Positions 1-14,947 of a stretch of DNA of 64,000 nt are shown here, piece after piece. The DNA lies in the NCBI GenBank assembly GCA_020055645.1, contig CM034546.1:138715875-138779874 (forward strand), given 5' to 3'. The notes beneath the pieces are model-generated. The model was not told the DNA's origin and made no database searches. It saw only the letters and a program-made list of their open reading frames with translations. Position 1 is the first letter of the stretch, and every line of letters begins with the position of its first letter. A program made the position numbers and the translations under genes. This DNA is from Tomocerus qinae (Eukaryota; Arthropoda; Collembola; Entomobryomorpha; Tomoceridae).

Positions 1-3000
1 TGCGCAGATCGATTTTGGAAATAGAAGTTATAACCGTGAAATGGTTTTGAACTTCATTTTGATTAATTTCAACTGGAATTCATTTTTTTATAGCACCAGT
101 GACCTATGGTCAGGTTATATTTGCGACACTCTCTAATAATCTGTTTTTAATACTGCGGTGGCAGATGCGATGGCGCAGATCGATTTTGGAAATAAAAAAT
201 ATAAACGTGAAATAGTTTCGAATTTCATGGAATTTAATTTCAAGTGAAACTCATTTTCTGATATTACTAGTGACCTCAGGTTAGGTAATATCTGCGACAC
301 TATAAAGTTTCGGCTGTTAATGCTGTAATGGCAGATGTGATGGCGCATATCGACTTTAGAAATAAAAATTATAAACGTGAAATGGTTTCGAATTTAATGG
401 AATTTAATTTCAACTGAAATTCATTTCCTTATAGCACCAGTGACCTCAGGTCTGGTAATGTCTGCGACACTCTCCAATAATATGTTTTTAATACTGCGGT
501 GAATGATGTGATGTCGCAGATCGATTTTAGATATAAAAATTACAAACGTGAAATGGTTTCGAATTTCAAGGAATTTAATTTCAAGTGAAACCGCTTTTTC
601 TGGTATTACCAGTTACCTCAGGTTAAGTAATATCTGCAAAACTCTAAATTATCGGTTGTTAATGCTGTGGTGGCAGATGTAATGGCGCAGATCGATTTCA
701 GAAATAAAAACTATAAACCTGAAGTGGTTTCGAATCTCACGGAATTTAATTTCAAGTGAAATTCATTTTCTTATAACACCGGTGACCTCAGGTCAAGTAA
801 TATCTGCGCCACTCTATAATGATATGTTTTTAATGCCGCGGTGGCAGAAATAATTTCGCAGATCGGATTTGGAAATAAAAATTTTAAACGTGAATGAGTT
901 TCGAATTTCATGGAATTTAATTTCAAGTGAAATTCATTTTGTTATAACACAAGTGACCTTAGCTCAAGTAACGTCTGCGCCTTTCCCTATTGATATGTTT
1001 TTAATGCCGCGGAGGTAGAAATGATTGCGTAGATCGTTTTTGGAAATAAAAGTTATAACTGTGAAATGGTTTTGAACTTCATTTTGATTAATTTCAACTG
1101 GAATTCATTTTTTATAGCACCAGTGACCTATGGTCAGGTTATATCAGCGACACTCTCTAATAATCTGTTTTTAATACTGCGGTGGCAGATGCGATGGCGC
1201 AGATCGATTTTGAAAATAAAAAATATAAACGTGAAATAGTTTCGAATTTCATGGAATTTAATTTCAAGTGAAACTCATTTTCTGATATTACTAGTGACCT
1301 CAGGTTAGGTAATATATGCGACACTATAAAGTTTCGGCTGTTAATGCTGTAATGGCAGATGAGATCGCGCAGATCGATTTCAGAAATAAAAATTATAAAC
1401 GTGAAATGGTTTCGAATTTCATGGAATTTAATTTTAAGTGAGTTATATTTTCTGATATTAACAGAGACCTCAGATTAGGTAATATCTGCGACACTATAAA
1501 GTTTCGGCTGTTAATGCTGTACTGGCAGATGTGATGGCGCAGATCGATTTCAGAAATAAAAATTATAAACGTGAAATGGTTTCGAATTTCATGGAATTTA
1601 ATTTTAAGTGAGTTATATTTTCTGATATTAACAGAGACCTTAGGTTAGGTAATATCTGGGACAGTCTCTAATGATCGGTTGTTAGTTCTGTGGTGGCAGA
1701 TGTGATGGCGCAGATCCATTTCAGAAATAAAAACAATAAACCTGAAGTGGTTTCGAATCTCATGGAATTTAATTTCAAGTGAAATTGATTTTCTTATAAC
1801 ACCAGTGACCTCAGGTCAACTAATATCTGCCCCACTTTATAATGATATGTTTATAGTGCCGCGGTGGCAGAAATATTTGCGCAGATCGATTTTGGAAATA
1901 GAAGTTATAACCGTGAAATGGTTTTGAACTTCATGGAATTTAATTTTAAGTGAGTTTTATTTTCTGATATTAAAAGAGACCTCAGGTTAGGCAATATCTG
2001 CGAAAGTCTCTAATGATCGGTTGTTAATTCTGTGGTGGCAGATGTGATGGCGCAGATCGATTTCAGAAATAAAAACAATAAACCTGAAGTGGTTTCGAAT
2101 CTCTTGGAATTTAATTTCAAGTGAAATTCATTGTCTTATAACACCGGTGACCTCAGGTCAAGTAATATCTGCGCCACTCTATAATGATATGTTTTTAATG
2201 CCGCAGTGGCAGAAATAATTGCGCAGATCGATTTTGGAAATAAAAATTTTAAACGTGAATGAGTTTCGAATTTCATGGAATTTAATTTCAAGTGAAAATC
2301 ATTTTGTTATAACACCGGTGACCTCAGGTCAAGTAATATCTGCGCCACTCTATAGTGATATGTTTTTAATGCCCCGGTGGCAGAAATAATTGCGCAGATC
2401 GATTTTGGAAATAAAAGTTATAACTGTGAAATGGTTTCGAACTTCATGTAAATTAATTTCAACTGAAATTCATTTTTTTATAGCACCAGTAACCTCAGGT
2501 CAGGTAATATCTGCGACACTCTACAATAATCTGTTTTTAATACTGCGGTGGCAGATGTTATGTCGCAGATCGATTTTAGAAATAAAAATTATAAACGTGA
2601 AATGGTTACGAATTTCATGGAATTTAATTTCAAGTGAAATTCATTTTGTTATAACACCAGTGACCTTAGGTCAAGTAACATCTGCGCCACTCCCTATTGA
2701 TATGTTTTTAATGCCGCGGAGGTAGAAATGATTGCGCAGATCGATTTTAGAAGTGAAATGGATTCGAATTTCATGGAATTTAATTTCAAGTGAAACTCAT
2801 TTTCTGATATAACTAGCGACCTCATGTCAGGTATATCTGCGACACTCTACAATAATCTGTTTTTAATACTGCGGTGGCAGATGTGATGTCGCGGATCGAT
2901 TTTGGAAATAAAAATTATAAACGTGAAATGGTTTCGAATTTCATGGAATTTAATTTCAAATGAAATTTATTTTGTTATAAAACCAGTGACCTCAGGTCTG

Positions 3001-3908
3001 GTAATATCTGCGACACTCTAATCATCGGTTGTTAATGCTGCGGTGGGAGATGTGATGGCGTATGTCGATTTTAGAAATAAAAATTTTAAATGTGAATGAG
3101 TTTCGAATTTCATGGCATTTAATTTTAAGTGAAATTCATTTTGTTATAACACCAGTGACGTTAGGTCAAGTAACATCTGCGCCACTCCCTATTGATATGT
3201 TTTTAATGCCGAGGAGGTAGAAATGATTGCGCAGATCGATTTTAGAAATAAAAATTATAAACGTGAAATGGTTTCGAATTTCATGGAATTTAATTTCAAG
3301 TGAAACTCATTTTCTGATATTACTAGTGACCTCAGGTTAAGTAATATCTGCGACACTATAAATTTTCTGTTGTTAATGCTGTGGTAGCAGATCAGATGGC
3401 GCAGATCGATTTCGGAAATAAAAATTATAAACGTGAAATGGTTTCGAATTTCATGGAATTTAATTTCAAGTGAAACTCATTTTCTGATATTACTAATGAC
3501 CTCATTTCAGGTAATATCTGCGACACCCTCCAATAATCTGTTTTTAATACTGCGGTGGCAGATGCGATGGCGCAGATCAATTTTAGAAATAAAAATTATA
3601 AACGTGAAATGGTTTCGAATTTCATGGAATTTAATTTCAAGTGAAACTCATTTTCTGATATTAGTAGTGACCTCAGGTTAGGTAATACTCTGCGACACTC
3701 TAATCATCGGTTGTTAATGCTGCGGTGGGAGATGTGATGGCGTAGGTCGATTTTAGAAATAAAAATTTTAAACGTGAATGAGTTTCGAATTTCATGGAAT
3801 TTAATTTCAAGTGAAATTCATTTTGTTATAATACCAGTGACCTTAGGTCAAGTAACATCTGCGCCACTCCATGTTGATATGTTTTTAATGCCGCGGTGGT
3901 AGAAATGA

Positions 3909-4420
3909 TTGCGCAGATCGATTTTGGAAATAAAAGTTATAACCGTGAAATGGTTTCGAACTTCATGTAAATTAATTTCTACTAAAATTCATTTTTTTAT
4001 AGCACCAGTGACCTCAGGTCAGGTAATATCTGCGACACTCTCCAATAATCTGTTTTTAATACTGCGGTGGCAGATGCGATGGCGCAGATCAATTTTAGAA
4101 ATAAAAATTATAAACGTGAAATGGTTTCGAATTTCATGGAATTTAATTTCAAGTGAAACTCATTTTCTGATATTAGTAGTGACCTCAGGTTAGGTAATAC
4201 TCTGCGACACTCTAATCATCGGTTGTTAATGCTGCGGTGGGAGATGTGATGGCGTAGGTCGATTTTAGAAATAAAAATTTTAAACGTGAATGAGTTTCGA
4301 ATTTCATGGAATTTAATTTCAAGTGAAATTCATTTTGTTATAATACCAGTGTCCTTAGGTCAAGTAACATCTGCGCCACTCCCTGTTGATATGTTTTTAA
4401 TGCCGCGGAGGTAGAAATGA
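3909..4420 (+). repeat. 512-bp satellite trimer (C-A-B) unit
   Basis: Three consecutive monomers of types C, A and B make a 512-bp unit. The unit starting at 3909 is followed at 4421 by another C-A pair with nearly identical sequence. Equivalent steps of 512-514 bp occur at 26611 to 27125 and at 33938 to 34450. The trimer looks like the smallest ordered building block from which the longer HORs were assembled. That is an inference from the order of types, not from a computed phylogeny. Confidence 0.7.
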
Positions 4421-5615
4421 TTGCGCAGATCGATTTTGGAAATAAAAGTTATAACCGTGAAATGGTTTCGAACTTCATGTAAATTAATTTCTACTAAAAT
4501 TCATATTTTTATAGCACCAGTGACCTCAGGTCAGGTAATATCTGCGACACTCTCCAATAATCTGTTTTTAATACTGCGGTGGCAGATACGATGGCGCAGA
4601 TCAATTTTAGAAATAAAAATTATAAACGTGAAATGGTTTCGAATTTCATGGAATTTAATTTCAAGTGAAACTCATTTTCTGATATTAGTAGTGACCTCAG
4701 GTTAGGTAATATCTGCGACAGTCTCTAATGATCGGTTGTTAATTCTGTGGTGGCAGATGTGATGGCGCAGATCGATTTCAGAAATAAAAACAATAAACCT
4801 GAAGTGGTTTCGAATCTCTTGTAATTTAATTTCAAGTGAAATTCATTTTCTTATAACACCGGTGACCTCAGGTCAAGTAATATCTGCGCCACTCTATAAT
4901 GATATGTTTTTAATGCCGCGGTGGCAGAAATAATTTCGCAGATCGGATTTGGAAATAAAAATTTTAAACGTGAATGAGTTTCGAATTTCATGGAATTTAA
5001 TTTCAAGTGAAATTCATTTTGTTATAACACAAGTGACCTTAGCTCAAGTAACATCTGCACCACTCCCTATTGATATGTTTTTAATGCCGCGGAGGTAGAA
5101 ATGATTGCGCAGATCGATTTTGGAAATAAAAGTTATAACCGTGAAATGGTTTCGAACTTCATTTTGATTAATTTCAACTGGAATTCATTTTTTGTAGCAC
5201 CAGTGACCTAAGGTCAGGTTATATCTGCGACACTCTACAATAATCTGTTTTTAATACTGCGGTGGCTGATGTGATGTCGCAGATCGATTTTAGAAATAAA
5301 AATTATAAACGTGAAATGGTTTCGAATTTCATGGAATTTAATTTCAAGTGAAACTCATTTTCTGATATTAGTAGTGACCTCAGGTTAGGTAATACTCTGC
5401 GACACTCTAATCATCTGTTGTTAATGCTGCGGTGGGAGATGTGATGGCGTAGGTCGATTTTAGAAATAAAAATTTTAAACGTGAATGAGTTTCGAATTTC
5501 ATGGAATTTAATTTCAAGTGAAATTCATTTTGTTATAATACCAGTGACCTTAGGTCAAGTAACATCTGCGCCACTCCCTGTTGATATGTTTTTAATGCCG
5601 CGGAGGTAGAAATGA
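4421..5615 (+). repeat. 1195-bp satellite HOR (7-mer), copy 1
   Basis: Seven monomers run from a type C monomer at 4421 to the next matching type C at 5616. The block includes the diagnostic tttcgcagatcggatttgg variant (near 4935) and the cttcattttgattaatttc variant (near 5157). The same order and variants recur at 32744 and 34450, about 28-30 kb away, so the unit has been spread or duplicated within the array. In this copy the fifth-sixth monomer boundary reads ggtggctgatgtgatgtcgc, while the distant copies have a different variant there, suggesting local exchange. Confidence 0.75.
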
Positions 5616-7661
5616 TTGCGCAGATCGATTTTGGAAATAAAAGTTATAACCGTGAAATGGTTTCGAACTTCATGTAAATTAATTTCTACTAAAATTCATT
5701 TTTTTATAGCACCAGTGACCTCAGGTCAGGTAATATCTGCGACACTCTCCAATAATCTGTTTTTAATACTGCGGTGGCAGATGCGATGGCGCAGATCAAT
5801 TTTAGAAATAAAAATTATAAACGTGAAATGGTTTCGAATTTCATGGAATTTAATTTCAAGTGAAACTCATTTTCTGATATTAGTAGTGACCTCAGGTTAG
5901 GTAATATCTGCGACAGTCTCTAATGATCGGTTGTTAATTCTGTGGTGGCAGATGTGATGGCGCAGATCGATTTCAGAAATAAAAACAATAAACCTGAAGT
6001 GGTTTCGAATCTCTTGTAATTTAATTTCAAGTGAAATTCATTTTCTTATAACACCGGTGACCTCAGGTCAAGTAATATCTGCGCCACTCTATAATGATAT
6101 GTTTTTAATGCCGCGGTGGCAGAAATAATTTCGCAGATCGGATTTGGAAATAAAAATTTTAAACGTGAATGAGTTTCGAATTTCATGGAATTTAATTCAA
6201 AGTGAAATTCATTTTGTTATAACACAAGTGACCTTAGCTCAAGTAACATCTGCACCACTCCCTATTGATATGTTTTTAATGCCGCGGAGGTAGAAATGAT
6301 TGCGCAGATCGATTTTGGAAATAAAAGTTATAACCGTGAAATGGTTTCGAACTTCATTTTGATTAATTTCAACTGGAATTCATTTTTTGTAGCACCAGTG
6401 ACCTAAGGTCAGGTTATATCTGCGACACTCTACAATAATCTGTTTTTAATACTGCGGTGGCTGATGTGATGTCGCAGATCGATTTTAGAAATAAAAATTA
6501 TAAACGTGAAATGGTTTCGAATTTCATGGAATTTAATTTTAAGTGAGTATTATTTTCTGATATTAACAAAGACCTCAGGTTAGCGAATATCTGCAAAACT
6601 CTTAATTATCGGTTGTTAATTCTGTGGTGGCAGATGTGATAACGCTGATCGATTTCAGAAATAAAACTTAAAAACGTGAAATGGTTTGAAATTTTATGGA
6701 ATTTAATTTTAAGTGAGTTATATTTTCTGATATTAACAGAGACCTCAGATTAGGTAATATCTGCGACACTATAAAGTTTCGGCTGTTAATGCTGTAATGG
6801 CAGATGTGATGGCGCAGATCGATTTCAGAAATAAAAATTATAAACGTGAAATGGTTTCGAATTTCATGGAATTTAATTTTAAAGTTATATTTTCTGATAT
6901 TAGCAGAGACCTTAGGTTAGGTAATATCTGGGACAGTCTCTAATGATCGGTTGTTAGTTCTGTGGTGGCAGATGTGATGGCGCAGATCCATTTCAGAAAT
7001 AAAAACAATAAACCTGAAGTTGTTTCGAATCTCATGGAATTTAATTTCAAGTGAAATTGATTTTCTTATAACACCAGTTACCTCAGGTCAACTAATATCT
7101 GCCCCACTTTATAATGATATGTTTATAGTGCCGCGGTGGCAGAAATATTTGCGCAGATCGATTTTGGAAATAGAAGTTATAACCGTGAAATGGTTTTGAA
7201 CTTCATGGAATTTAATTTTAAGTGAGTTTTATTTTCTGATATTAAAAGAGACCTCAGGTTAGGCAATATCTGCGAAAGTCTCTAATGATCGGTTGTTAAT
7301 TCTGTGGTGGCAGATGTGATGGCGCAGATCGATTTCAGAAATAAAAACTATAAACCTGAAGTGGTTTTGAATCTCACGGAATTTAATTTCAAGTGAAATT
7401 CATTGTCTTATAACACCGGTGACCTCAGGTCAAGTAATATCTGCGCCACTCTATAATGATATGTTTTTAATGCCGCAGTGGCAGAAATAATTGCGCAGAT
7501 CGATTTTGGAAATAAAAATTTTAAACGTGAATGAGTTTCGAATTTCATGGAATTTAATTTCAAGTGAAAATCATTTTGTTATAACACCAGTGACCTAAGG
7601 TCAAGTAATATCTGTGCCACTCTATAGTGATATGTTTTTAATGCCCCGGTGGCAGAAATAA

Positions 7662-8839
7662 TTGCGCAGATCGATTTTGGAAATAAAAGTTATAACTGTG
7701 AAATGGTTTCGAACTTCATGTAAATTAATTTCAATTGAAATTCATTTTTTTATAGCACCAGTACCCTCAGGTCAGGTAATATCTGCGACACTCTACAATA
7801 ATCTGTTTTTAATACTGCGGTGGCAGATGTTATGTCGCAGATCGATTTTAGAAATAAAAATTATAAACGTGAAATGGTTACGAATTTCATGGAATTTAAT
7901 TTCAAGTGAAATTCATTTTGTTATAACACCAGTGACCTTAGGCCAAGTAACATCTGCGCCACTCCCTATTGATATGTTTTTAATGCCGCGGAGGTAGAAA
8001 TGATTGCGCAGATCGATTTTAGAAGTGAAATGGTTTCGAATTTCATGGAATTTAATTTCAAGTGAAACTCATTATCTGATATTACTAGTGACCTCAGGTT
8101 AGGCAATATCTGCGACAGTCTCTAATGATCGGTTGTTAATTCTGTGGTGGATGTGATGGCGCAGATCGATTTCAGAAATAAAAACTTTAAACTTGAAGTG
8201 GTTTCGAATCTCATGGAATTTAATTTCAAGTGAAATTCATTTTCTGATATTACGAGTGACCTCAGGTTATGTAATATCTGCGACACTATAAATTTTTGGT
8301 TGTTAATGCTGTGGTAGCAGATCTGATGGCGCAGATCGATTTCAGAAATAAAAATTATAAACGTGAAATGGTTTGGAATTTCATGGAATTTAATTTTAAG
8401 TGAGTTTTATTTTCTGATATTAAAAGAGACCTCAGGTTAGGCAATATCTGCGACAGTCTCTAATGATCGGTTGTTAATTCTGTGGTGGCAGATATGATGG
8501 CGCAGATCAATTTCAGAAATAAAAACTATAAACCTGAAGTGGTTTTGAATCTCACGGAATTTAATTTCAAGTGAAATTCATTTTCTTATAACACCGGTGA
8601 CCTCAGGTCAAGTAATATCTGCGCCACTCTATAATGATCTGTTTTTAATGCCGCGGTGGCAGAAATAATTGCGCAGATCGATTTTGGAAATAAAAATTTT
8701 AAACGTGAATGAGTTTCGAATTTCATGAAATTTAATTTCAAGTGAAATTCATTTTGTTATAACACCAGGGACCTCAGGTCAAGTAATATCTGTGCCACTC
8801 TATAATGATATGTTTTTAATGCCCCGGTGGCAGAAATAA
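7662..8839 (+). repeat. 1178-bp satellite block tandemly duplicated with 8840-10017
   Basis: A seven-monomer block repeats at exactly 1178 bp: 7662 corresponds to 8840, and the gagg-tagaaatgattgcgcag junction near 7995 to the one near 9173. Both copies carry rare shared variants, for example attatctgatattac and a monomer with ggtggatgtgatggcgc (loss of four bases). The second copy is the start of the 3054-bp HOR, so the 7-mer duplication overlaps the longer unit. Confidence 0.8.
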
Positions 8840-11800
8840 TTGCGCAGATCGATTTTGGAAATAAAAGTTATAACTGTGAAATGGTTTCGAACTTCATGTA
8901 AATTAATTTCAATTGAAATTCATTTTTTTATAGCACCAGTACCCTCAGGTCAGGTAATATCTGCGACACTCTACAATAATCTGTTTTTAATACTGCGGTG
9001 GCAGATGTTATGTCGCAGATCGATTTTAGAAATAAAAATTATAAACGTGAAATGGTTACGAATTTCATGGAATTTAATTTCAAGTGAAATTCATTTTGTT
9101 ATAACACCAGTGACCTTAGGCCAAGTAACATCTGCGCCACTCCCTATTGATATGTTTTTAATGCCGCGGAGGTAGAAATGATTGCGCAGATCGATTTTAG
9201 AAGTGAAATGGTTTCGAATTTCATGGAATTTAATTTCAAGTGAAACTCATTATCTGATATTACTAGTGACCTCAGGTTAGGCAATATCTGCGACAGTCTC
9301 TAATGATCGGTTGTTAATTCTGTGGTGGATGTGATGGCGCAGATCGATTTCAGAAATAAAAACTTTAAACTTGAAGTGGTTTCGAATCTCATGGAATTTA
9401 ATTTCAAGTGAAATTCATTTTCTGATATTACGAGTGACCTCAGGTTATGTAATATCTGCGACACTATAAATTTTTGGTTGTTAATGCTGTGGTAGCAGAT
9501 CTGATGGCGCAGATCGATTTCAGAAATAAAAATTATAAACGTGAAATGGTTTGGAATTTCATGGAATTTAATTTTAAGTGAGTTTTATTTTCTGATATTA
9601 AAAGAGACCTCAGGTTAGGCAATATCTGCGACAGTCTCTAATGATCGGTTGTTAATTCTGTGGTGGCAGATATGATGGCGCAGATCAATTTCAGAAATAA
9701 AAACTATAAACCTGAAGTGGTTTTGAATCTCACGGAATTTAATTTCAAGTGAAATTCATTTTCTTATAACACCGGTGACCTCAGGTCAAGTAATATCTGC
9801 GCCACTCTATAATGATCTGTTTTTAATGCCGCGGTGGCAGAAATAATTGCGCAGATCGATTTTGGAAATAAAAATTTTAAACGTGAATGAGTTTCGAATT
9901 TCATGAAATTTAATTTCAAGTGAAATTCATTTTGTTATAACACCAGGGACCTCAGGTCAAGTAATATCTGTGCCACTCTATAATGATATGATTTTAATGC
10001 CCCGGTGGCAGAAATAATTGCGCAGATCGATTTTGGAAATAGAAGTTATAACCGTGAAATGGTTTCGAACTTCATTTTGATTAATTTCAACTGGAATTCA
10101 TTTTTTTATAGCACCAGTGACCTAAGGTCAGGTTATATCTGCGACACTCTACAATAATCTGTTTTTAATACTGCGGTGGCAGATGTGATGTCGCAGATCG
10201 ATTTTGGAAATAAAAATTATAAACGTGAAATGGTTTCGAATTTCATGGAATTTAATTTCAAGTGAAACTCATTTTCTGATATTAGTAGTGACCTCAGGTT
10301 AGGTAATACTCTGCGACACTCTAATCATCGGTTGTTAATGCTGCGGTGGGAGATGTGATGGCGTGGGTCGATTTTAGAAATAAAAATTTTAAACGTGAAT
10401 GAGTTTCGAATTTCATGGAATTTAATTTCAAGTGAAACTCATTTTCTGATATTACTAGTGACCTCAGGTTAAGTAATATCTGCGACACTATAAATTTTCT
10501 GTTGTTAATGCTGTGGTAGCAGATCAGATGGCGCAGATCGATTTCGGAAATAAAAATTATAAACGTGAAATGGTTTCGAATTTCATGGAATTTAATTTCA
10601 AGTGAAACTCATTTTCTGATATTAGTAGTGACCTCAGGTTAGGTAATACTCTGCGACACTCTAATCATCGGTTGTTAATGCTGCGGTGGGAGATGTGATG
10701 GCGTAGGTCGATTTTAGAAATAAAAATTTTAAACGTGAATGAGTTTCGAATTTCATGGAATTTAATTTCAAGTGAAACTCATTTTCTGATATTACTAGTG
10801 ACCTCAGGTTAGGTAATATATGCGACACTATAAAGTTTCGGCTGTTAATGCTGTAATGGCAGATGAGATCGCGCAGATCGATTTCAGAAATAAAAATTAT
10901 AAACGTGAAATGGTTTCGAATTTCATGGAATTTAATTTTAAGTGAGTTATATTTTCTGATATTAACAGAGACCTCAGATTAGGTAATATCTGCGACACTA
11001 TAAAGTTTCGGCTGTTAATGCTGTAATGGCAGATGTGATGGCGCAGATCGATTTCAGAAATAAAAATTATAAACGTGAAATGGTTTCGAATTTCATGGAA
11101 TTTAATTTTAAGTGAGTTATATTTTCTGATATTAACAGAGACCTTAGGTTAGGTAATATCTGGGACAGTCTCTAATGATCGGTTGTTAGTTCTGTGGTGG
11201 CAGATGTGATGGCGCAGATCCATTTCAGAAATAAAAACAATAAACCTGAAGTGGTTTCGAATCTCATGGAATTTAATTTCAAGTGAAATTGATTTTCTTA
11301 TAACACCAGTGACCTCAGGTCAACTAATATCTGCCCCACTTTATAATGATATGTTTATAGTGCCGCGGTGGCAGAAATATTTGCGCAGATCGATTTTGGA
11401 AATAGAAGTTATAACCGTGAAATGGTTTTGAACTTCATGGAATTTAATTTTAAGTGAGTTTTATTTTCTGATATTAAAAGAGACCTCAGGTTAGGCAATA
11501 TCTGCGAAAGTCTCTAATGATCGGTTGTTAATTCTGTGGTGGCAGATGTGATGGCGCAGATCGATTTCAGAAATAAAAACAATAAACCTGAAGTGGTTTC
11601 GAATCTCTTGGAATTTAATTTCAAGTGAAATTCATTGTCTTATAACACCGGTGACCTCAGGTCAAGTAATATCTGCGCCACTCTATAATGATATGTTTTT
11701 AATGCCGCAGTGGCAGAAATAATTGCGCAGATCGATTTTGGAAATAAAAATTTTAAACGTGAATGAGTTTCGAATTTCATGGAATTTAATTTCAAGTGAA

Positions 11801-11893
11801 AATCATTTTGTTATAACACCGGTGACCTCAGGTCAAGTAATATCTGCGCCACTCTATAGTGATATGTTTTTAATGCCGCGGTGGCAGAAATAA
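8840..11893 (+). repeat. 3054-bp satellite HOR (about 18 monomers), copy 1
   Basis: This is the clearest higher-order unit. The same succession of about 18 monomers begins at 8840, again at 11894, and again at 19696. Spacings are exactly 3054 bp between 8840 and 11894 and between 11894 and 14948. Copies 1 and 2 look almost identical by eye; one visible difference is gttaattctg against gttgattctg near 9653 and 12707. The second half (10774-11893) also matches 1270-2389 at a constant offset of 9504. Confidence 0.85.
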
Positions 11894-14800
11894 TTGCGCA
11901 GATCGATTTTGGAAATAAAAGTTATAACTGTGAAATGGTTTCGAACTTCATGTAAATTAATTTCAATTGAAATTCATTTTTTTATAGCACCAGTACCCTC
12001 AGGTCAGGTAATATCTGCGACACTCTACAATAATCTGTTTTTAATACTGCGGTGGCAGATGTTATGTCGCAGATCGATTTTAGAAATAAAAATTATAAAC
12101 GTGAAATGGTTACGAATTTCATGGAATTTAATTTCAAGTGAAATTCATTTTGTTATAACACCAGTGACCTTAGGCCAAGTAACATCTGCGCCACTCCCTA
12201 TTGATATGTTTTTAATGCCGCGGAGGTAGAAATGATTGCGCAGATCGATTTTAGAAGTGAAATGGTTTCGAATTTCATGGAATTTAATTTCAAGTGAAAC
12301 TCATTATCTGATATTACTAGTGACCTCAGGTTAGGCAATATCTGCGACAGTCTCTAATGATCGGTTGTTAATTCTGTGGTGGATGTGATGGCGCAGATCG
12401 ATTTCAGAAATAAAAACTTTAAACTTGAAGTGGTTTCGAATCTCATGGAATTTAATTTCAAGTGAAATTCATTTTCTGATATTACGAGTGACCTCAGGTT
12501 ATGTAATATCTGCGACACTATAAATTTTTGGTTGTTAATGCTGTGGTAGCAGATCTGATGGCGCAGATCGATTTCAGAAATAAAAATTATAAACGTGAAA
12601 TGGTTTGGAATTTCATGGAATTTAATTTTAAGTGAGTTTTATTTTCTGATATTAAAAGAGACCTCAGGTTAGGCAATATCTGCGACAGTCTCTAATGATC
12701 GGTTGTTGATTCTGTGGTGGCAGATATGATGGCGCAGATCAATTTCAGAAATAAAAACTATAAACCTGAAGTGGTTTTGAATCTCACGGAATTTAATTTC
12801 AAGTGAAATTCATTTTCTTATAACACCGGTGACCTCAGGTCAAGTAATATCTGCGCCACTCTATAATGATCTGTTTTTAATGCCGCGGTGGCAGAAATAA
12901 TTGCGCAGATCGATTTTGGAAATAAAAATTTTAAACGTGAATGAGTTTCGAATTTCATGAAATTTAATTTCAAGTGAAATTCATTTTGTTATAACACCAG
13001 GGACCTCAGGTCAAGTAATATCTGTGCCACTCTATAATGATATGATTTTAATGCCCCGGTGGCAGAAATAATTGCGCAGATCGATTTTGGAAATAGAAGT
13101 TATAACCGTGAAATGGTTTCGAACTTCATTTTGATTAATTTCAACTGGAATTCATTTTTTTATAGCACCAGTGACCTAAGGTCAGGTTATATCTGCGACA
13201 CTCTACAATAATCTGTTTTTAATACTGCGGTGGCAGATGTGATGTCGCAGATCGATTTTGGAAATAAAAATTATAAACGTGAAATGGTTTCGAATTTCAT
13301 GGAATTTAATTTCAAGTGAAACTCATTTTCTGATATTAGTAGTGACCTCAGGTTAGGTAATACTCTGCGACACTCTAATCATCGGTTGTTAATGCTGCGG
13401 TGGGAGATGTGATGGCGTGGGTCGATTTTAGAAATAAAAATTTTAAACGTGAATGAGTTTCGAATTTCATGGAATTTAATTTCAAGTGAAACTCATTTTC
13501 TGATATTACTAGTGACCTCAGGTTAAGTAATATCTGCGACACTATAAATTTTCTGTTGTTAATGCTGTGGTAGCAGATCAGATGGCGCAGATCGATTTCG
13601 GAAATAAAAATTATAAACGTGAAATGGTTTCGAATTTCATGGAATTTAATTTCAAGTGAAACTCATTTTCTGATATTAGTAGTGACCTCAGGTTAGGTAA
13701 TACTCTGCGACACTCTAATCATCGGTTGTTAATGCTGCGGTGGGAGATGTGATGGCGTAGGTCGATTTTAGAAATAAAAATTTTAAACGTGAATGAGTTT
13801 CGAATTTCATGGAATTTAATTTCAAGTGAAACTCATTTTCTGATATTACTAGTGACCTCAGGTTAGGTAATATATGCGACACTATAAAGTTTCGGCTGTT
13901 AATGCTGTAATGGCAGATGAGATCGCGCAGATCGATTTCAGAAATAAAAATTATAAACGTGAAATGGTTTCGAATTTCATGGAATTTAATTTTAAGTGAG
14001 TTATATTTTCTGATATTAACAGAGACCTCAGATTAGGTAATATCTGCGACACTATAAAGTTTCGGCTGTTAATGCTGTAATGGCAGATGTGATGGCGCAG
14101 ATCGATTTCAGAAATAAAAATTATAAACGTGAAATGGTTTCGAATTTCATGGAATTTAATTTTAAGTGAGTTATATTTTCTGATATTAACAGAGACCTTA
14201 GGTTAGGTAATATCTGGGACAGTCTCTAATGATCGGTTGTTAGTTCTGTGGTGGCAGATGTGATGGCGCAGATCCATTTCAGAAATAAAAACAATAAACC
14301 TGAAGTGGTTTCGAATCTCATGGAATTTAATTTCAAGTGAAATTGATTTTCTTATAACACCAGTGACCTCAGGTCAACTAATATCTGCCCCACTTTATAA
14401 TGATATGTTTATAGTGCCGCGGTGGCAGAAATATTTGCGCAGATCGATTTTGGAAATAGAAGTTATAACCGTGAAATGGTTTTGAACTTCATGGAATTTA
14501 ATTTTAAGTGAGTTTTATTTTCTGATATTAAAAGAGACCTCAGGTTAGGCAATATCTGCGAAAGTCTCTAATGATCGGTTGTTAATTCTGTGGTGGCAGA
14601 TGTGATGGCGCAGATCGATTTCAGAAATAAAAACAATAAACCTGAAGTGGTTTCGAATCTCTTGGAATTTAATTTCAAGTGAAATTCATTGTCTTATAAC
14701 ACCGGTGACCTCAGGTCAAGTAATATCTGCGCCACTCTATAATGATATGTTTTTAATGCCGCAGTGGCAGAAATAATTGCGCAGATCGATTTTGGAAATA

Positions 14801-14947
14801 AAAATTTTAAACGTGAATGAGTTTCGAATTTCATGGAATTTAATTTCAAGTGAAAATCATTTTGTTATAACACCGGTGACCTCAGGTCAAGTAATATCTG
14901 CGCCACTCTATAGTGATATGTTTTTAATGCCCCGGTGGCAGAAATAA
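11894..14947 (+). repeat. 3054-bp satellite HOR, copy 2
   Basis: This is immediately adjacent to copy 1 in direct orientation, with matching variant order throughout. The next monomer at 14948 starts with a slightly different type C variant (taaccgtg rather than taactgtg, and aacctcagg rather than accctcagg). The perfect 3054-bp periodicity therefore breaks after this copy. Confidence 0.85.
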